A stretch of 64,000 bases of DNA from Phycisphaeraceae bacterium (GTDB taxonomy: Bacteria > Planctomycetota > Phycisphaerae > Phycisphaerales > Phycisphaeraceae). The notes under the pieces are model-generated. The model saw nothing but the letters and a program-made list of their open reading frames with translations, did not search any database and was not told the origin of the DNA. Positions 1-6,351 of the stretch are shown one piece after another. Made by a program: the position numbers and the translations under genes. Within the stretch, counting starts at the first letter, position 1; each line of letters begins with the position of its first letter. Location: the NCBI GenBank assembly GCA_020849625.1, contig JADLFV010000068.1:1-64000 (forward strand), written 5' to 3'.

Positions 1-195
1 GGGGCGGAGGCTGACAGGCGCGTCGCCTACCGGCTCTATGGGGCCTTGCCGACGCTGGCCTTCCTGATGTGTCGCTTCGCTGCGCGCGTGGCGGGTCTGG
101 GCCGATCGGATCCGTCATGCGCCAGCGCGGCGAATTTTCAAATGTCGAATGTCGAATTTCGGATTTCGTATGTTCGCGCAGTGCGGCTGGGATAA
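1..195 (+). CDS. Possible 3' end of an unrecognised gene (cut by window edge)
   Basis: Frame 1 is open from the first base to a TAA at 193-195, giving 64 codons. The first half reads like protein (RLYGALPTLAFLMC, hydrophobic, then Arg-rich). The last 20 or so codons come from the short-period repeat that starts near 131. Ending inside such a repeat also happens to hisS and other genes here, so a real gene end is plausible. No family was recognised, and the upstream part is missing. Confidence 0.3.
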   Translation, partial: GAEADRRVAYRLYGALPTLAFLMCRFAARVAGLGRSDPSCASAANFQMSNVEFRISYVRAVRLG

Positions 196-230
196 ATCGA
201 TCGCAAATCGAAAATCGAAATTCGCAAATC
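131..230. repeat. Short-period repeat palindrome, unit like AATTTCG/AATGTCG
   Basis: The left arm (about 131-170) repeats AATGTCG and AATTTCGG. The right arm (about 200-230) repeats AAATCG and AAATTCGC, which is the complement of the same unit. The arms can fold on each other around a spacer of about 30 bp. The element ends 3 bp before the stop codon of the minus-strand PEP-CTERM gene, so it could act as its 3' hairpin. One of the family described in the findings. Confidence 0.8.
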
Positions 231-232
231 AT

Positions 233-880
233 TTACGTTCTGCGTCGATGCGTCAGCGATGTCGTCATCAGCGCCATGAGCAGGGCAGCGGTCGCGGGTT
301 CGGGGATCAGGACGGTGATGCGATCGACGCCGAACTCGCCCTGGATGGGGTCGGGGGCCTGGGCGTAGGGAGACAGGTCATGTCGGAACATGATGCGATC
401 GGTGTTGGCCAGGGCGTCGGCGAAGGAATCGGAGCCGATGATCTGAACCCAACCGGCGGGGGTGGTCAGGTCCACGCTGTGCGGCGACCAATTGTCGGTG
501 GCCGGTGCGAAGGCGGCGGTAGCCAGCCAGAAGTTGCTGTCATTGCCGAGGACGAAATGGATTTCGAGGTTGTCATCGGCGCCGACGTCTTTGAGGTAGA
601 ACGAGAAGCCGGTGACACCCGCAGCGGTGAGGTTGCCGGTGAAATGGGGCAGGTTGCTGTAAGCGGCGAGCGAACCTGGGGACGAGGTGGCGATCTGGAG
701 GAAGCCATCGGCGGCGCCGCCCACGCCGCCGGTTGCGACATGGGAAACGATCGCTCCACCGGCAAAGCCCGCAACACCGGAGCCAAACTCCTCCACATAG
801 CCGGGCGTGACCGCGTGAGCGTTGAGAGCCAGCAGACACACAACACAACCAAGGCCGTTGGAGTGACGGATGGTAGACAT
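233..880 (-). CDS. PEP-CTERM sorting domain protein
   Basis: Secreted protein of 215 aa. Residues 1 to about 23 form a signal peptide with probable cleavage after NAHA. The last 24 residues are a PEP-CTERM tail: IPEP, then a hydrophobic stretch (TAALLMALM), then HRRR. Known biology: such tails are recognised by an exosortase, which removes them during export to the envelope or matrix. The middle is beta-rich and resembles general PEP-CTERM passenger domains; no enzyme motif is visible. The ATG at 880 is preceded by GGAGG at 888-892 with 7 bp spacing, so it is preferred to the TTG one codon upstream. No exosortase gene lies in this window. Confidence 0.85.
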   Translation of the reverse strand: MSTIRHSNGLGCVVCLLALNAHAVTPGYVEEFGSGVAGFAGGAIVSHVATGGVGGAADGFLQIATSSPGSLAAYSNLPHFTGNLTAAGVTGFSFYLKDVGADDNLEIHFVLGNDSNFWLATAAFAPATDNWSPHSVDLTTPAGWVQIIGSDSFADALANTDRIMFRHDLSPYAQAPDPIQGEFGVDRITVLIPEPATAALLMALMTTSLTHRRRT

Positions 881-1075
881 CAATAAACCTCCGAAGTAAC
901 GGGTTTTCTTTTTCGGGCGGCCGGTGAGCGGATCGAGTCAGGACATTGCGGGACGTGCTGGTCGGCGGGGAGATGTCATGGTCCTGGCGGATGCTTCGAA
1001 GCTGACCGGCGGGGCAAACGTTCAGATCGGACCCTATATTTTTGGCCGGGAATTTGCGGAGTCAAGAGGGCGACT

Positions 1076-1200
1076 GTTGATTTTGGATCGTCAATCAAAA
1101 ATCCTAACCGTGTGATTTCTCATCGCCACGGCCGATAAACCGGCCTCAGCCGCGGCTGTTGAAAAAGGGCACGATTGGCAATCAAAAATCCTCCATCAAC
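1076..1200. repeat. Imperfect inverted repeat with short A/T-rich units
   Basis: Left arm 1076-1112 (GTTGATTTTGGATCGTCAAT and following) faces right arm 1172-1200, which carries ATTGGCAATCAAAAATCC and ends CATCAAC. The arms fold on each other imperfectly, and both repeat AATCAAAAATCC-type words. A GC-rich centre separates them. It lies in the 412-bp divergent gap between the PEP-CTERM gene and the TPR/alpha-CTD gene. I see no convincing gene in the rest of that gap (884-1292), which should hold both promoters. Confidence 0.55.
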
Positions 1201-1292
1201 ATTCAAACTCCCCTCCTTCCCTCTCCGTTTGCCCTTGGCGGGCCGCCGGATTAGCCTATGTGGCTCGTATAACACACTTTGAGGAACTGTTC

Positions 1293-2219
1293 ATGGCTGA
1301 CGGAAGCGCGATGTTGGACGTGGAGATCAGGGACGAGGTGACCAGCCGCAAGTATTTTCAGCAGGGATTGGCTGCGGAAATGGCCTGCGATCGGCTGGGT
1401 GCGATCGAGGCTTACGAGGCAGCCTACGCGGCGGACCCGGACAGCGGCGAGGTCTGCTTCCGCCTGGCTTACTGCCTGGACCTGGTGGGCGAGGAGGACG
1501 AGGCGATGCACCTCTACGAGCAGTGCTCGAAGCTGGAGCGTCCGCCGCTGAACGCCCTGGTCAATCTGGCCATCCTTTACGAGGATCGCGGCAAGTTCGC
1601 CCAGGCGGAGCGCTGCCTGCGCCAGGTGCTGGCCACCGAACCCAACTACGTGCGGGCCCGGCTGTACATCAAGGACGTGCTGGCCTCCAAGGCCATGATC
1701 ATCGACGACGAGCGCGAGAAGCGCACCGAGAAGCAGAACGCGCTGCTGGACACGCCGGTGACCGACTTCGAACTGAGCGTGCGCACCCGCAATGCCCTGC
1801 GCAAGATGGACATCCGCACGCTGGGCGATCTGTTGAAGGTCACCGAGGCGGAGCTGCGCAGCTTCCGCAACTTCGGCGACGCTTCGCTGGACGAGATCAA
1901 AGCCATGCTGGCTCAGCGCGGATTGCGTCTCGGGCAGTCGGCGGAGCAGCAGCAGCAGGCCGCCAAGCAGCAGGTGTATGCCCAGTTGGCCGAGCAGGGC
2001 GGCGACAGCGAAGTGATCAATCGCTCGGTCAACGAGCTTCAGCTTTCCATCCGTGCCCGCAAGGCCCTGGCGTTGCTCAACGTGCTGACCATCGGCGACC
2101 TGTGCACCAAGACCGAGGCTGAGCTGATGGGCGTCAAGAACTTCGGCATGACCAGCCTGCTGGAGATCAAGGAAAAGCTGACCGAGATGGGGTTGGGTTT
2201 GCGCGCGCTGGAAGATTGA
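1293..2219 (+). CDS. TPR protein with two RNA-polymerase alpha-CTD-like domains
   Basis: A 308-aa soluble protein. Residues about 20-130 are TPR-like helices (KYFQQGLAAEMACDRLGAIE, then an AYEAAYAADPDSGEV repeat). Two copies of the helix-hairpin-helix alpha C-terminal domain follow, near 160-215 and 255-305, each with a NFGxxSLxEIK signature. Compared with E. coli alpha, copy 1 keeps the equivalents of R265, N268, G296, S299 and E302. Copy 2 has Lys at 268, and both lack K298. There is no alpha N-terminal domain, so this is not RpoA. Role inferred: a regulator or adaptor that binds DNA or RNA polymerase. The ATG at 1293 has GAGGAA six bases upstream and is preferred to GTG 1260. Confidence 0.85.
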   Translation: MADGSAMLDVEIRDEVTSRKYFQQGLAAEMACDRLGAIEAYEAAYAADPDSGEVCFRLAYCLDLVGEEDEAMHLYEQCSKLERPPLNALVNLAILYEDRGKFAQAERCLRQVLATEPNYVRARLYIKDVLASKAMIIDDEREKRTEKQNALLDTPVTDFELSVRTRNALRKMDIRTLGDLLKVTEAELRSFRNFGDASLDEIKAMLAQRGLRLGQSAEQQQQAAKQQVYAQLAEQGGDSEVINRSVNELQLSIRARKALALLNVLTIGDLCTKTEAELMGVKNFGMTSLLEIKEKLTEMGLGLRALED

Positions 2220-2232
2220 GGGGTTGCTGAGC

Positions 2233-2346
2233 CAAAGTGAAAAGTGGAAAGTGAAAATATGAAACTTGGGAGCCGAAGCAGAGTTTTTCACTTTGGAGCG
2301 GCTTCGCCGCTGTTGCGTCCGTCACTTTGCGCTTTTCACTTTTCGC
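2233..2346. repeat. Short-period repeat palindrome, unit AAAGTG(G/A)A
   Basis: Left arm 2233-2262 repeats AAAGTGA, AAAGTGG and AAAGTGA. Right arm about 2320-2346 (CACTTTGCGCTTTTCACTTT) is its complement. The palindrome overlaps the start of the next gene and encodes most of its signal peptide. Confidence 0.8.
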
Positions 2347-3278
2347 TGCTGCTGGCAGCCAGCGCCCTCGCGCAAACGGCACCCAGCATTCTGATTCAGC
2401 CCTGGCCGGACCAGTCCATCCTGGCCCAGACGTTCGATCAGCCGGTGTACATCACCGACGGCCACGTCCAGGGCGACGACAGCGACATCCAGACGTTTTT
2501 CTGGGATTCCTACGGGCGCGTGAAGTTCGATCGTGAAGATCGCGACCCCACCTTCAGCGTGGGCTACCGCTTCTACAGCTTGAACGTCGATGCCGAACGC
2601 CCGGACCTGGACAGCGCGTACAACGACCTGGCCCTGGTCGGCGCGTGGAAGGGTGATGAGGTCGATGGCTGGCGGCCGGGCGTGATCGTGGGGGCGGGCT
2701 CATCCAATGACGATCACTGGCGCGAGGGCGATGCGATCTACGGCGTGGCGGCGGTCAACCTCTCGCGCACGCTGGGCGAGGGCCAAGCGATGCACATGGG
2801 CGTCAGCTTCGACGGCAATCGCGCGGTCTGGCCCGATGTCCCGCTGCCGTACGTTTCCTACGTCAACGCGGTCAATCCCGATTTCATCTACGTGCTGGGC
2901 CTGCCGCAGAGCAGTCTGATCTGGCGGCCCAACGACGTGCTGGAACTGCAAGTGGATTACCTGGTTCCCTACCAGGTGGCCGGCCACGTCAGCGCGGCGC
3001 TGTGCAAGAAGTGGGCGGTCTTCGCCAGCTATGAGCGTCAGGTGCATGCCTTCCACGAACACGATGCGACCCGCGACGGGCAGAGATTGTTTTACAGCCT
3101 GGAGATGGTGGCGGCCGGCTTGGAATGGAAGCAGATGCTGCTGGGTGATCTGCGCTTTGGCGCGGGTTATGCTTTCAATCAGGAATTCGACCGCGGCTGG
3201 GATCTGCGCGAAACGCGCGGCGCGGCAGACGCCAGCGATCAGTTGCTGATCTTCCTGATGTTGCGCGGCACGTTCTGA
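2259..3278 (+). CDS. Predicted exported outer-membrane/envelope protein of unknown function
   Basis: A 339-aa protein. A hydrophobic signal segment at about residues 25-38 (AFHFSLLLAASALAQ) has likely cleavage after ALAQ. The mature part alternates polar and aromatic residues (VGYRFYSLNV, GVIVGAGSSN, LRFGAGYAFN) and ends in GTF, a C-terminal Phe common in beta-barrels. A membrane barrel is therefore plausible but unproven. The N-terminal 30 or so codons, including the signal segment, lie in the short-period palindrome 2233-2346, so the leader seems to have been rebuilt from repeat sequence. The start is uncertain: ATG 2259 lacks a clear ribosome site and GTG 2244 is also in frame. It follows the TPR gene by 39 bp on the same strand. 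Confidence 0.65.
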   Translation: MKLGSRSRVFHFGAASPLLRPSLCAFHFSLLLAASALAQTAPSILIQPWPDQSILAQTFDQPVYITDGHVQGDDSDIQTFFWDSYGRVKFDREDRDPTFSVGYRFYSLNVDAERPDLDSAYNDLALVGAWKGDEVDGWRPGVIVGAGSSNDDHWREGDAIYGVAAVNLSRTLGEGQAMHMGVSFDGNRAVWPDVPLPYVSYVNAVNPDFIYVLGLPQSSLIWRPNDVLELQVDYLVPYQVAGHVSAALCKKWAVFASYERQVHAFHEHDATRDGQRLFYSLEMVAAGLEWKQMLLGDLRFGAGYAFNQEFDRGWDLRETRGAADASDQLLIFLMLRGTF

Positions 3279-3284
3279 AAAAGC

Positions 3285-3317
3285 GTGAAGCCCACGGATT
3301 GAATCCATGGGCTTCAC
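3285..3317. repeat. REP-type hairpin (AAGCCC head), terminator-like
   Basis: GTGAAGCCCA pairs with TGGGCTTCAC around a short loop, 6 bp after the envelope protein stop. A near-identical hairpin sits at 12250-12278. The AAGCCC/GGGCTT ends match the REP hairpins around the transposase at 34.4-35.4 kb. No strong T-run follows. Confidence 0.7.
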
Positions 3318-3340
3318 CGTACCAATGTGATGACAAGAAA

Positions 3341-3411
3341 AAGGCGGGCGCACCCGGGTGGCTTCGTGGGGGGGTCCAGTCATCGACGAAGCCGGCCCGG
3401 TTGCCCGCCTT
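3341..3411. terminator. Long imperfect hairpin, probable terminator region
   Basis: AAGGCGGGC with following bases (3341-3367) pairs over about 25 bp with the stretch ending GCCCGCCTT (3386-3411). A T-rich run (complement of 3335-3342) follows the stem on the minus strand, so it may terminate the WYL gene, whose stop is 200 bp upstream. On the plus strand TTGTTTC follows. From 3412 to 3611 I see no gene or clear signal. Confidence 0.5.
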
Positions 3412-3611
3412 GTTTCAAAGAGCGTTGGCCTGGCGTTTAACGTGGTCGAATTGCCAAAACCGTAACGAATGGGATGGACGAATTTGACTTGCGCTAGACC
3501 AACTTGCTGTATTTGCATTATCGGCAGAAGTCGCTTTTTCCCATAGGGTAATTTCCCTAATTTTGCGGCAGGCTTTTAGAGTCTTTCCACGATACGTTAT
3601 GTGGTATCACC

Positions 3612-4598
3612 TCAAAAGGGTATGCCGGTCTTCGATGATCTGGCCTGCTTCGCGGCTGCTTCATGCATCTGGCGCACACGTTCGCGCAGGGCTGTCGGCT
3701 TCAAGACCAACACCTGGTCGGCATAGCCGCAGATCCACCACGTAATTTCGTTCAGGCCGTCCACGTCGAAGCTCATGTGGCAGCGGCCGTCGGGTAACCT
3801 GTTTTGCTTTTGCGTCGGGTGCCAGCGGACTTCCATGACGTTGGTGGCCACCCGGGGGCTGAACTCCAACTCCACGTGATGGCAGCGGCCTTCGGGGATC
3901 AATTGCCAGGCCTGGCCGATCCATGCGGCCGGGTCGAAACGCTTGGGCGGGGTGAACAGGCGATCGGTCGGCTCGAGTTGCTCGATGCGCACCAGCTTGA
4001 ACAGGCGCACGTCCTTGTGCTGATCGGTGCGGGCGAACACGTACCAGGCCCGGCTGGAAAAGTGCAGCGCCAACGGCTTGACCAGCAGCGTCGCGGACTG
4101 CGCTTCCACCGGGCTTTTGTAGGTCATTTTGCACACCCGGCCCTCGTCGATGCAGCGCTGAAACGTCTGGTGATGGCGGGCCTCAGCTTCGTCGGCGACC
4201 TGGGCGCTGAGGCGAATGCTCACCGGCTCCATCAGGTCGGCGCAGGCCGAACGCATCGGCTCGGGCACCGTGCTCAGCAGTTTCACCACGGCCGACAAGG
4301 CGGCATCCGCCATAGGCCGGCCGCGCTGGGCCAGGGCCTGCTTGGTCAGCAGCATCAGCCCCAGCGTCTCGGTCACCGTCAGGTTCACCGGAGGCAGAAA
4401 GAAGCTACGGGCGATGCGATAGCCTCGATTGGGCTCGTGGTAGTAGGGCACGCCGGCCATCTCCAGCACGTTCAAATCACGAAACAGCGTCCGTCTGCTG
4501 ACGCCCAACTGCTCGGCCAGTTCGCGCACCGACCACGCCCGCTCGCTCTGCAGCAGCGTGATCAGGCGAATCAAACGATGAACTCGGCCGACTCCCAC
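3612..4598 (-). CDS. HTH and WYL-domain transcriptional regulator (YafY-like)
   Basis: A 328-aa DNA-binding protein. Residues about 5-55 form a DeoR/HTH-11-type winged helix (SVRELAEQLGVSRRTLFRDL). The centre and C-terminus hold a WYL domain with AWYVFAR as the WYL signature near residue 190, followed by RLFKLVRIEQLE. Known biology: WYL proteins are ligand-sensing regulators, often for DNA damage, defence or metabolism; the WYL pocket is thought to bind nucleic acid or small ligands. The start is GTG 4598. Two perfect palindromes 23-56 bp upstream suggest self-regulation. The target of this copy cannot be told from its neighbours. Confidence 0.88.
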   Translation of the reverse strand: MGVGRVHRLIRLITLLQSERAWSVRELAEQLGVSRRTLFRDLNVLEMAGVPYYHEPNRGYRIARSFFLPPVNLTVTETLGLMLLTKQALAQRGRPMADAALSAVVKLLSTVPEPMRSACADLMEPVSIRLSAQVADEAEARHHQTFQRCIDEGRVCKMTYKSPVEAQSATLLVKPLALHFSSRAWYVFARTDQHKDVRLFKLVRIEQLEPTDRLFTPPKRFDPAAWIGQAWQLIPEGRCHHVELEFSPRVATNVMEVRWHPTQKQNRLPDGRCHMSFDVDGLNEITWWICGYADQVLVLKPTALRERVRQMHEAAAKQARSSKTGIPF

Positions 4599-4620
4599 GG
4601 TATCGTCGTCCTGCTGTCAA

Positions 4621-4654
4621 AGACTAAAGTCTACTGGTGCCATCAGTGTGGCAC
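4621..4654. promoter_or_regulatory. Candidate operator palindromes upstream of the WYL regulator
   Basis: AGACTAAAGTCT (4621-4632) is a perfect 12-bp palindrome apart from the central AA. GTGCCATCAGTGTGGCAC (4637-4654) has two perfect 6-bp arms 6 bp apart. Both lie just upstream of the WYL gene start at 4598 and have the size of dimer-binding operators. The regulatory role is inferred. Confidence 0.5.
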
Positions 4655-4672
4655 GGGAGCAGGAAAGAAGAC

Positions 4673-4733
4673 GGAGAGCCGAGAGCAGAAGGCGGATAGT
4701 ATGATTTCTGCTCTCTGCTCTCTGCTCTCTGCC
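4673..4733. repeat. Short-period repeat palindrome, unit GAGAGC(A/C)
   Basis: Left arm GAGAGCCGAGAGCAGAAGGC (4675-4694) faces right arm CTGCTCTCTGCTCTCTGCTC (from about 4709), made of the complementary unit. It lies 5 bp from the stop codon of the minus-strand hotdog gene and could also end its transcript. Confidence 0.8.
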
Positions 4734-4738
4734 CCCTC

Positions 4739-5272
4739 TCAGTCCTCCAACTTCTCCACGTTGCGGATCAGGTGCATGAACTGTTCGGTGAAGACGAAGT
4801 TTTCTTTGGGGAACTTCAAGCCGGAGCGGTTGCTGTCGATGTGGCTGAACATCAACTCGATGTCCGCTAGTTTGCGAGCTTCACCCGTGGCCGGGTCGAT
4901 CAATTCGGTGACGCCGGAGGTCGAAGCCCCGCTGGCGTCGTAGCGGACCATCTCGGCGCTGTGGCGGATGGTGAAGCCGGGCCGGGGCTGCACGGCGACG
5001 TCGAAGACGGCTTTGCCGATCTTGGCCAGGATCACTTTTTCCTTGAAGTCACCGGCATGTCCGACCAGGATGCCCGCGGTCTGGGCCATGCCTTCGATGA
5101 TCAGCGAGTGCGGCATCAGCGGGCGAGGTGGCTGCGGCGCACTTTCTGCACTTCCGGGGGCGGGGGCGAAGTGATCGTGCAGCACGTCCTCGGCCGCGCT
5201 GATGTTCTTCAGCGCCACCAGCTTCGCGCCGCGCTTCAACTCGAGGATGCGATCAATCCAGATCCAACGCAT
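4739..5272 (-). CDS. FabA/FabZ-like hotdog-fold 3-hydroxyacyl-ACP dehydratase
   Basis: A 177-aa protein of the beta-hydroxyacyl-ACP dehydratase family. The active-site region reads HDHF followed by PLMPHSLIIEGMAQTAG, matching the family pattern HFPG-PxMPGVLxxEAMAQ. Compared with that pattern, about 15 Pro/Ala-rich residues are inserted between HF and PLMP. They are encoded by a 25-bp inverted repeat holding the CTTCCGGGGG motif. The Glu and Gln of the second motif remain. ATG 5272 is chosen because residues further upstream are repeat-encoded. It is the last gene of a minus-strand cassette with an acyl carrier protein and a second hotdog gene, so a role in making an unusual acyl chain is inferred. 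Confidence 0.8.
   Translation of the reverse strand: MRWIWIDRILELKRGAKLVALKNISAAEDVLHDHFAPAPGSAESAPQPPRPLMPHSLIIEGMAQTAGILVGHAGDFKEKVILAKIGKAVFDVAVQPRPGFTIRHSAEMVRYDASGASTSGVTELIDPATGEARKLADIELMFSHIDSNRSGLKFPKENFVFTEQFMHLIRNVEKLED
5150..5168 (+). repeat. Dispersed 19-mer ACTTCCGGGGGCGGGGGCG, copy 1
   Basis: Identical 19-mers occur at 5150, 6612 and 52695, all in coding sequence. Here it lies antisense in the hotdog gene, flanked by CACTTC and GAAGTG, which are themselves inverted repeats. Confidence 0.85.
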
Positions 5273-5273
5273 G

Positions 5274-5372
5274 GGAAGGCACCAAGGCACCGAGGTACCA
5301 AGGCACCGAGATAGGGCATTCGAGGACCATTACCAAATCCTTGGTCCCTGGGTGCCTTGGTGCCTCGGTCCT
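5274..5372. repeat. Short-period repeat palindrome, unit GGCACCAAGGCACCGA
   Basis: Left arm (5274-5311) repeats GGCACCAA, GGCACCGA and GGTACCAA. Right arm (5341-5372) carries GGTGCCTTGGTGCCTCGGTC, the complement. It fills the gap between the acyl carrier protein stop and the next gene start in the same operon. An RNA hairpin here could weaken expression of the downstream hotdog gene. Confidence 0.85.
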
Positions 5373-5380
5373 TATTCCTG

Positions 5381-5761
5381 CTACAACTTGCTCTGCACGA
5401 ACTTCACGATGGCATCGACCGTGAACACGTTGGGGAAGCTGTCCACCGTGCGGTCGGCGTCGAAGGCGTCCAGGTTGGTGTGCGGCAGGCGCTGGCGCAG
5501 CTCGGCCATGCCCGCGTCGGTCACCTTGCCCTCCTGCACGTACTGCGGGTCGGTCAGCACGTTGTCGGGGAACAATTCCGACTGCTGGATCTTGATGTTG
5601 AACGCCTTCTCCAGGCGGAAGACGATGTCCAGGAAGTCGATCGACTCGGCTCCCAGATCGCCCACCAGCGTGGCCTCAGCGGTCACCTCTTCCTTGTCCA
5701 CGCCCAAGGCGTCCTCCAGCACGGTCTGCACTTTTTCGAACACGTCGTCATAGCTGGCCAT
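5381..5761 (-). CDS. Acyl carrier protein
   Basis: A 126-aa acidic helical protein. LGAESIDFLDI holds the phosphopantetheine attachment Ser at residue 40; the usual motif is DSL, here ESI. Helix 2 and the rest of the four-helix ACP fold follow. It is longer than a housekeeping ACP (75-80 aa), with an insertion or extension of about 45 residues (DPQYVQEGKVTDAGMAELRQ and after). This suggests a specialised carrier. The start ATG 5761 lies 4 bp after the stop of the upstream hotdog gene, so the two are probably translated together. Partner enzymes are inferred to be the two flanking dehydratases. Confidence 0.88.
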   Translation of the reverse strand: MASYDDVFEKVQTVLEDALGVDKEEVTAEATLVGDLGAESIDFLDIVFRLEKAFNIKIQQSELFPDNVLTDPQYVQEGKVTDAGMAELRQRLPHTNLDAFDADRTVDSFPNVFTVDAIVKFVQSKL

Positions 5762-5765
5762 TGTT

Positions 5766-6164
5766 CTAGTTCTCCAAAGCGGCCAGGGTGAATCGGCCCT
5801 GCACCGCGATTTGTCCTTCGACCGTGCCTTTGCCTTCAAACTGCCAGGAAGTTTCGTCCTGCTGTCGCAGCGTGACTTCCACCGTCAGAGTCTGGCCCGG
5901 CCGGACCATGTTGCCATAGCGCACGTTGCGCACCTCTTTGATCACCAGCGGAATCTTGCGCGGATCGTCAGCGATCTGCGGGTCGCCGCCGCTGACAAAC
6001 AACCGCCCCGCCTGCACCATCGCCTCCAGCATCAGCACCCCCGGCAGCACCGGAAATGATGGGAAGTGGTCGCCCAGATACTCCTCGGCCGCGGTCACCG
6101 CCTTGATGGCGGTCAGCTTCTGCTCCGAGCGTTCCAAGACACGATCCACCAGTGAAAAACGCAA
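5766..6164 (-). CDS. FabZ-like 3-hydroxyacyl-ACP dehydratase
   Basis: A 132-aa hotdog protein. DHFPSFPVLPGVLMLEAMVQ (residues about 33-52) matches the FabZ active site, with catalytic His and Glu in place. Known reaction: dehydration of (3R)-hydroxyacyl-ACP to trans-2-enoyl-ACP in the cytoplasm. The likely start is TTG 6164 (MRFSLVDRVL), which has AGGAG 8 bp upstream and fits the usual FabZ N-terminus; no ATG fits. First gene of the cassette, 4 bp ahead of the ACP. Short for a stand-alone FabZ but complete. Confidence 0.85.
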   Translation of the reverse strand: MRFSLVDRVLERSEQKLTAIKAVTAAEEYLGDHFPSFPVLPGVLMLEAMVQAGRLFVSGGDPQIADDPRKIPLVIKEVRNVRYGNMVRPGQTLTVEVTLRQQDETSWQFEGKGTVEGQIAVQGRFTLAALEN

Positions 6165-6231
6165 GCGTACGACTCCTGAGCGATTCCAATCACGCGGCGA
6201 GTGTAATGGCCGCGCTGAGGGCATGCAAACC

Positions 6232-6340
6232 GGGAAGGCACCAAGGGACCGAGGCACCGAGGCACCAAGGGAAAGAATCAGAGGTCACATCGCAGGCCCT
6301 TGATGCCTCGGTGCCTTGGTGCCTTGGTGCCTTCTTCCTT
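6232..6340. repeat. Short-period repeat palindrome, unit GGCACCAAGGGACCGA
   Basis: Left arm (6235-6272) repeats GGCACCAA, GGGACCGA and GGCACCGA. Right arm (6303-6332) repeats GGTGCCTT and TGCCTCGG. It has the same unit as the element at 5274-5372, about 900 bp away. It occupies the divergent gap between the FabZ-like gene and galK and ends 12 bp before the galK ATG. Confidence 0.85.
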
Positions 6341-6351
6341 ACCATACCGCC

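Noticed and set aside
924-1115. 63-aa open frame upstream of the TPR/alpha-CTD gene
   Set aside because: No ribosome site or recognisable domain; it ends in a repeat arm.
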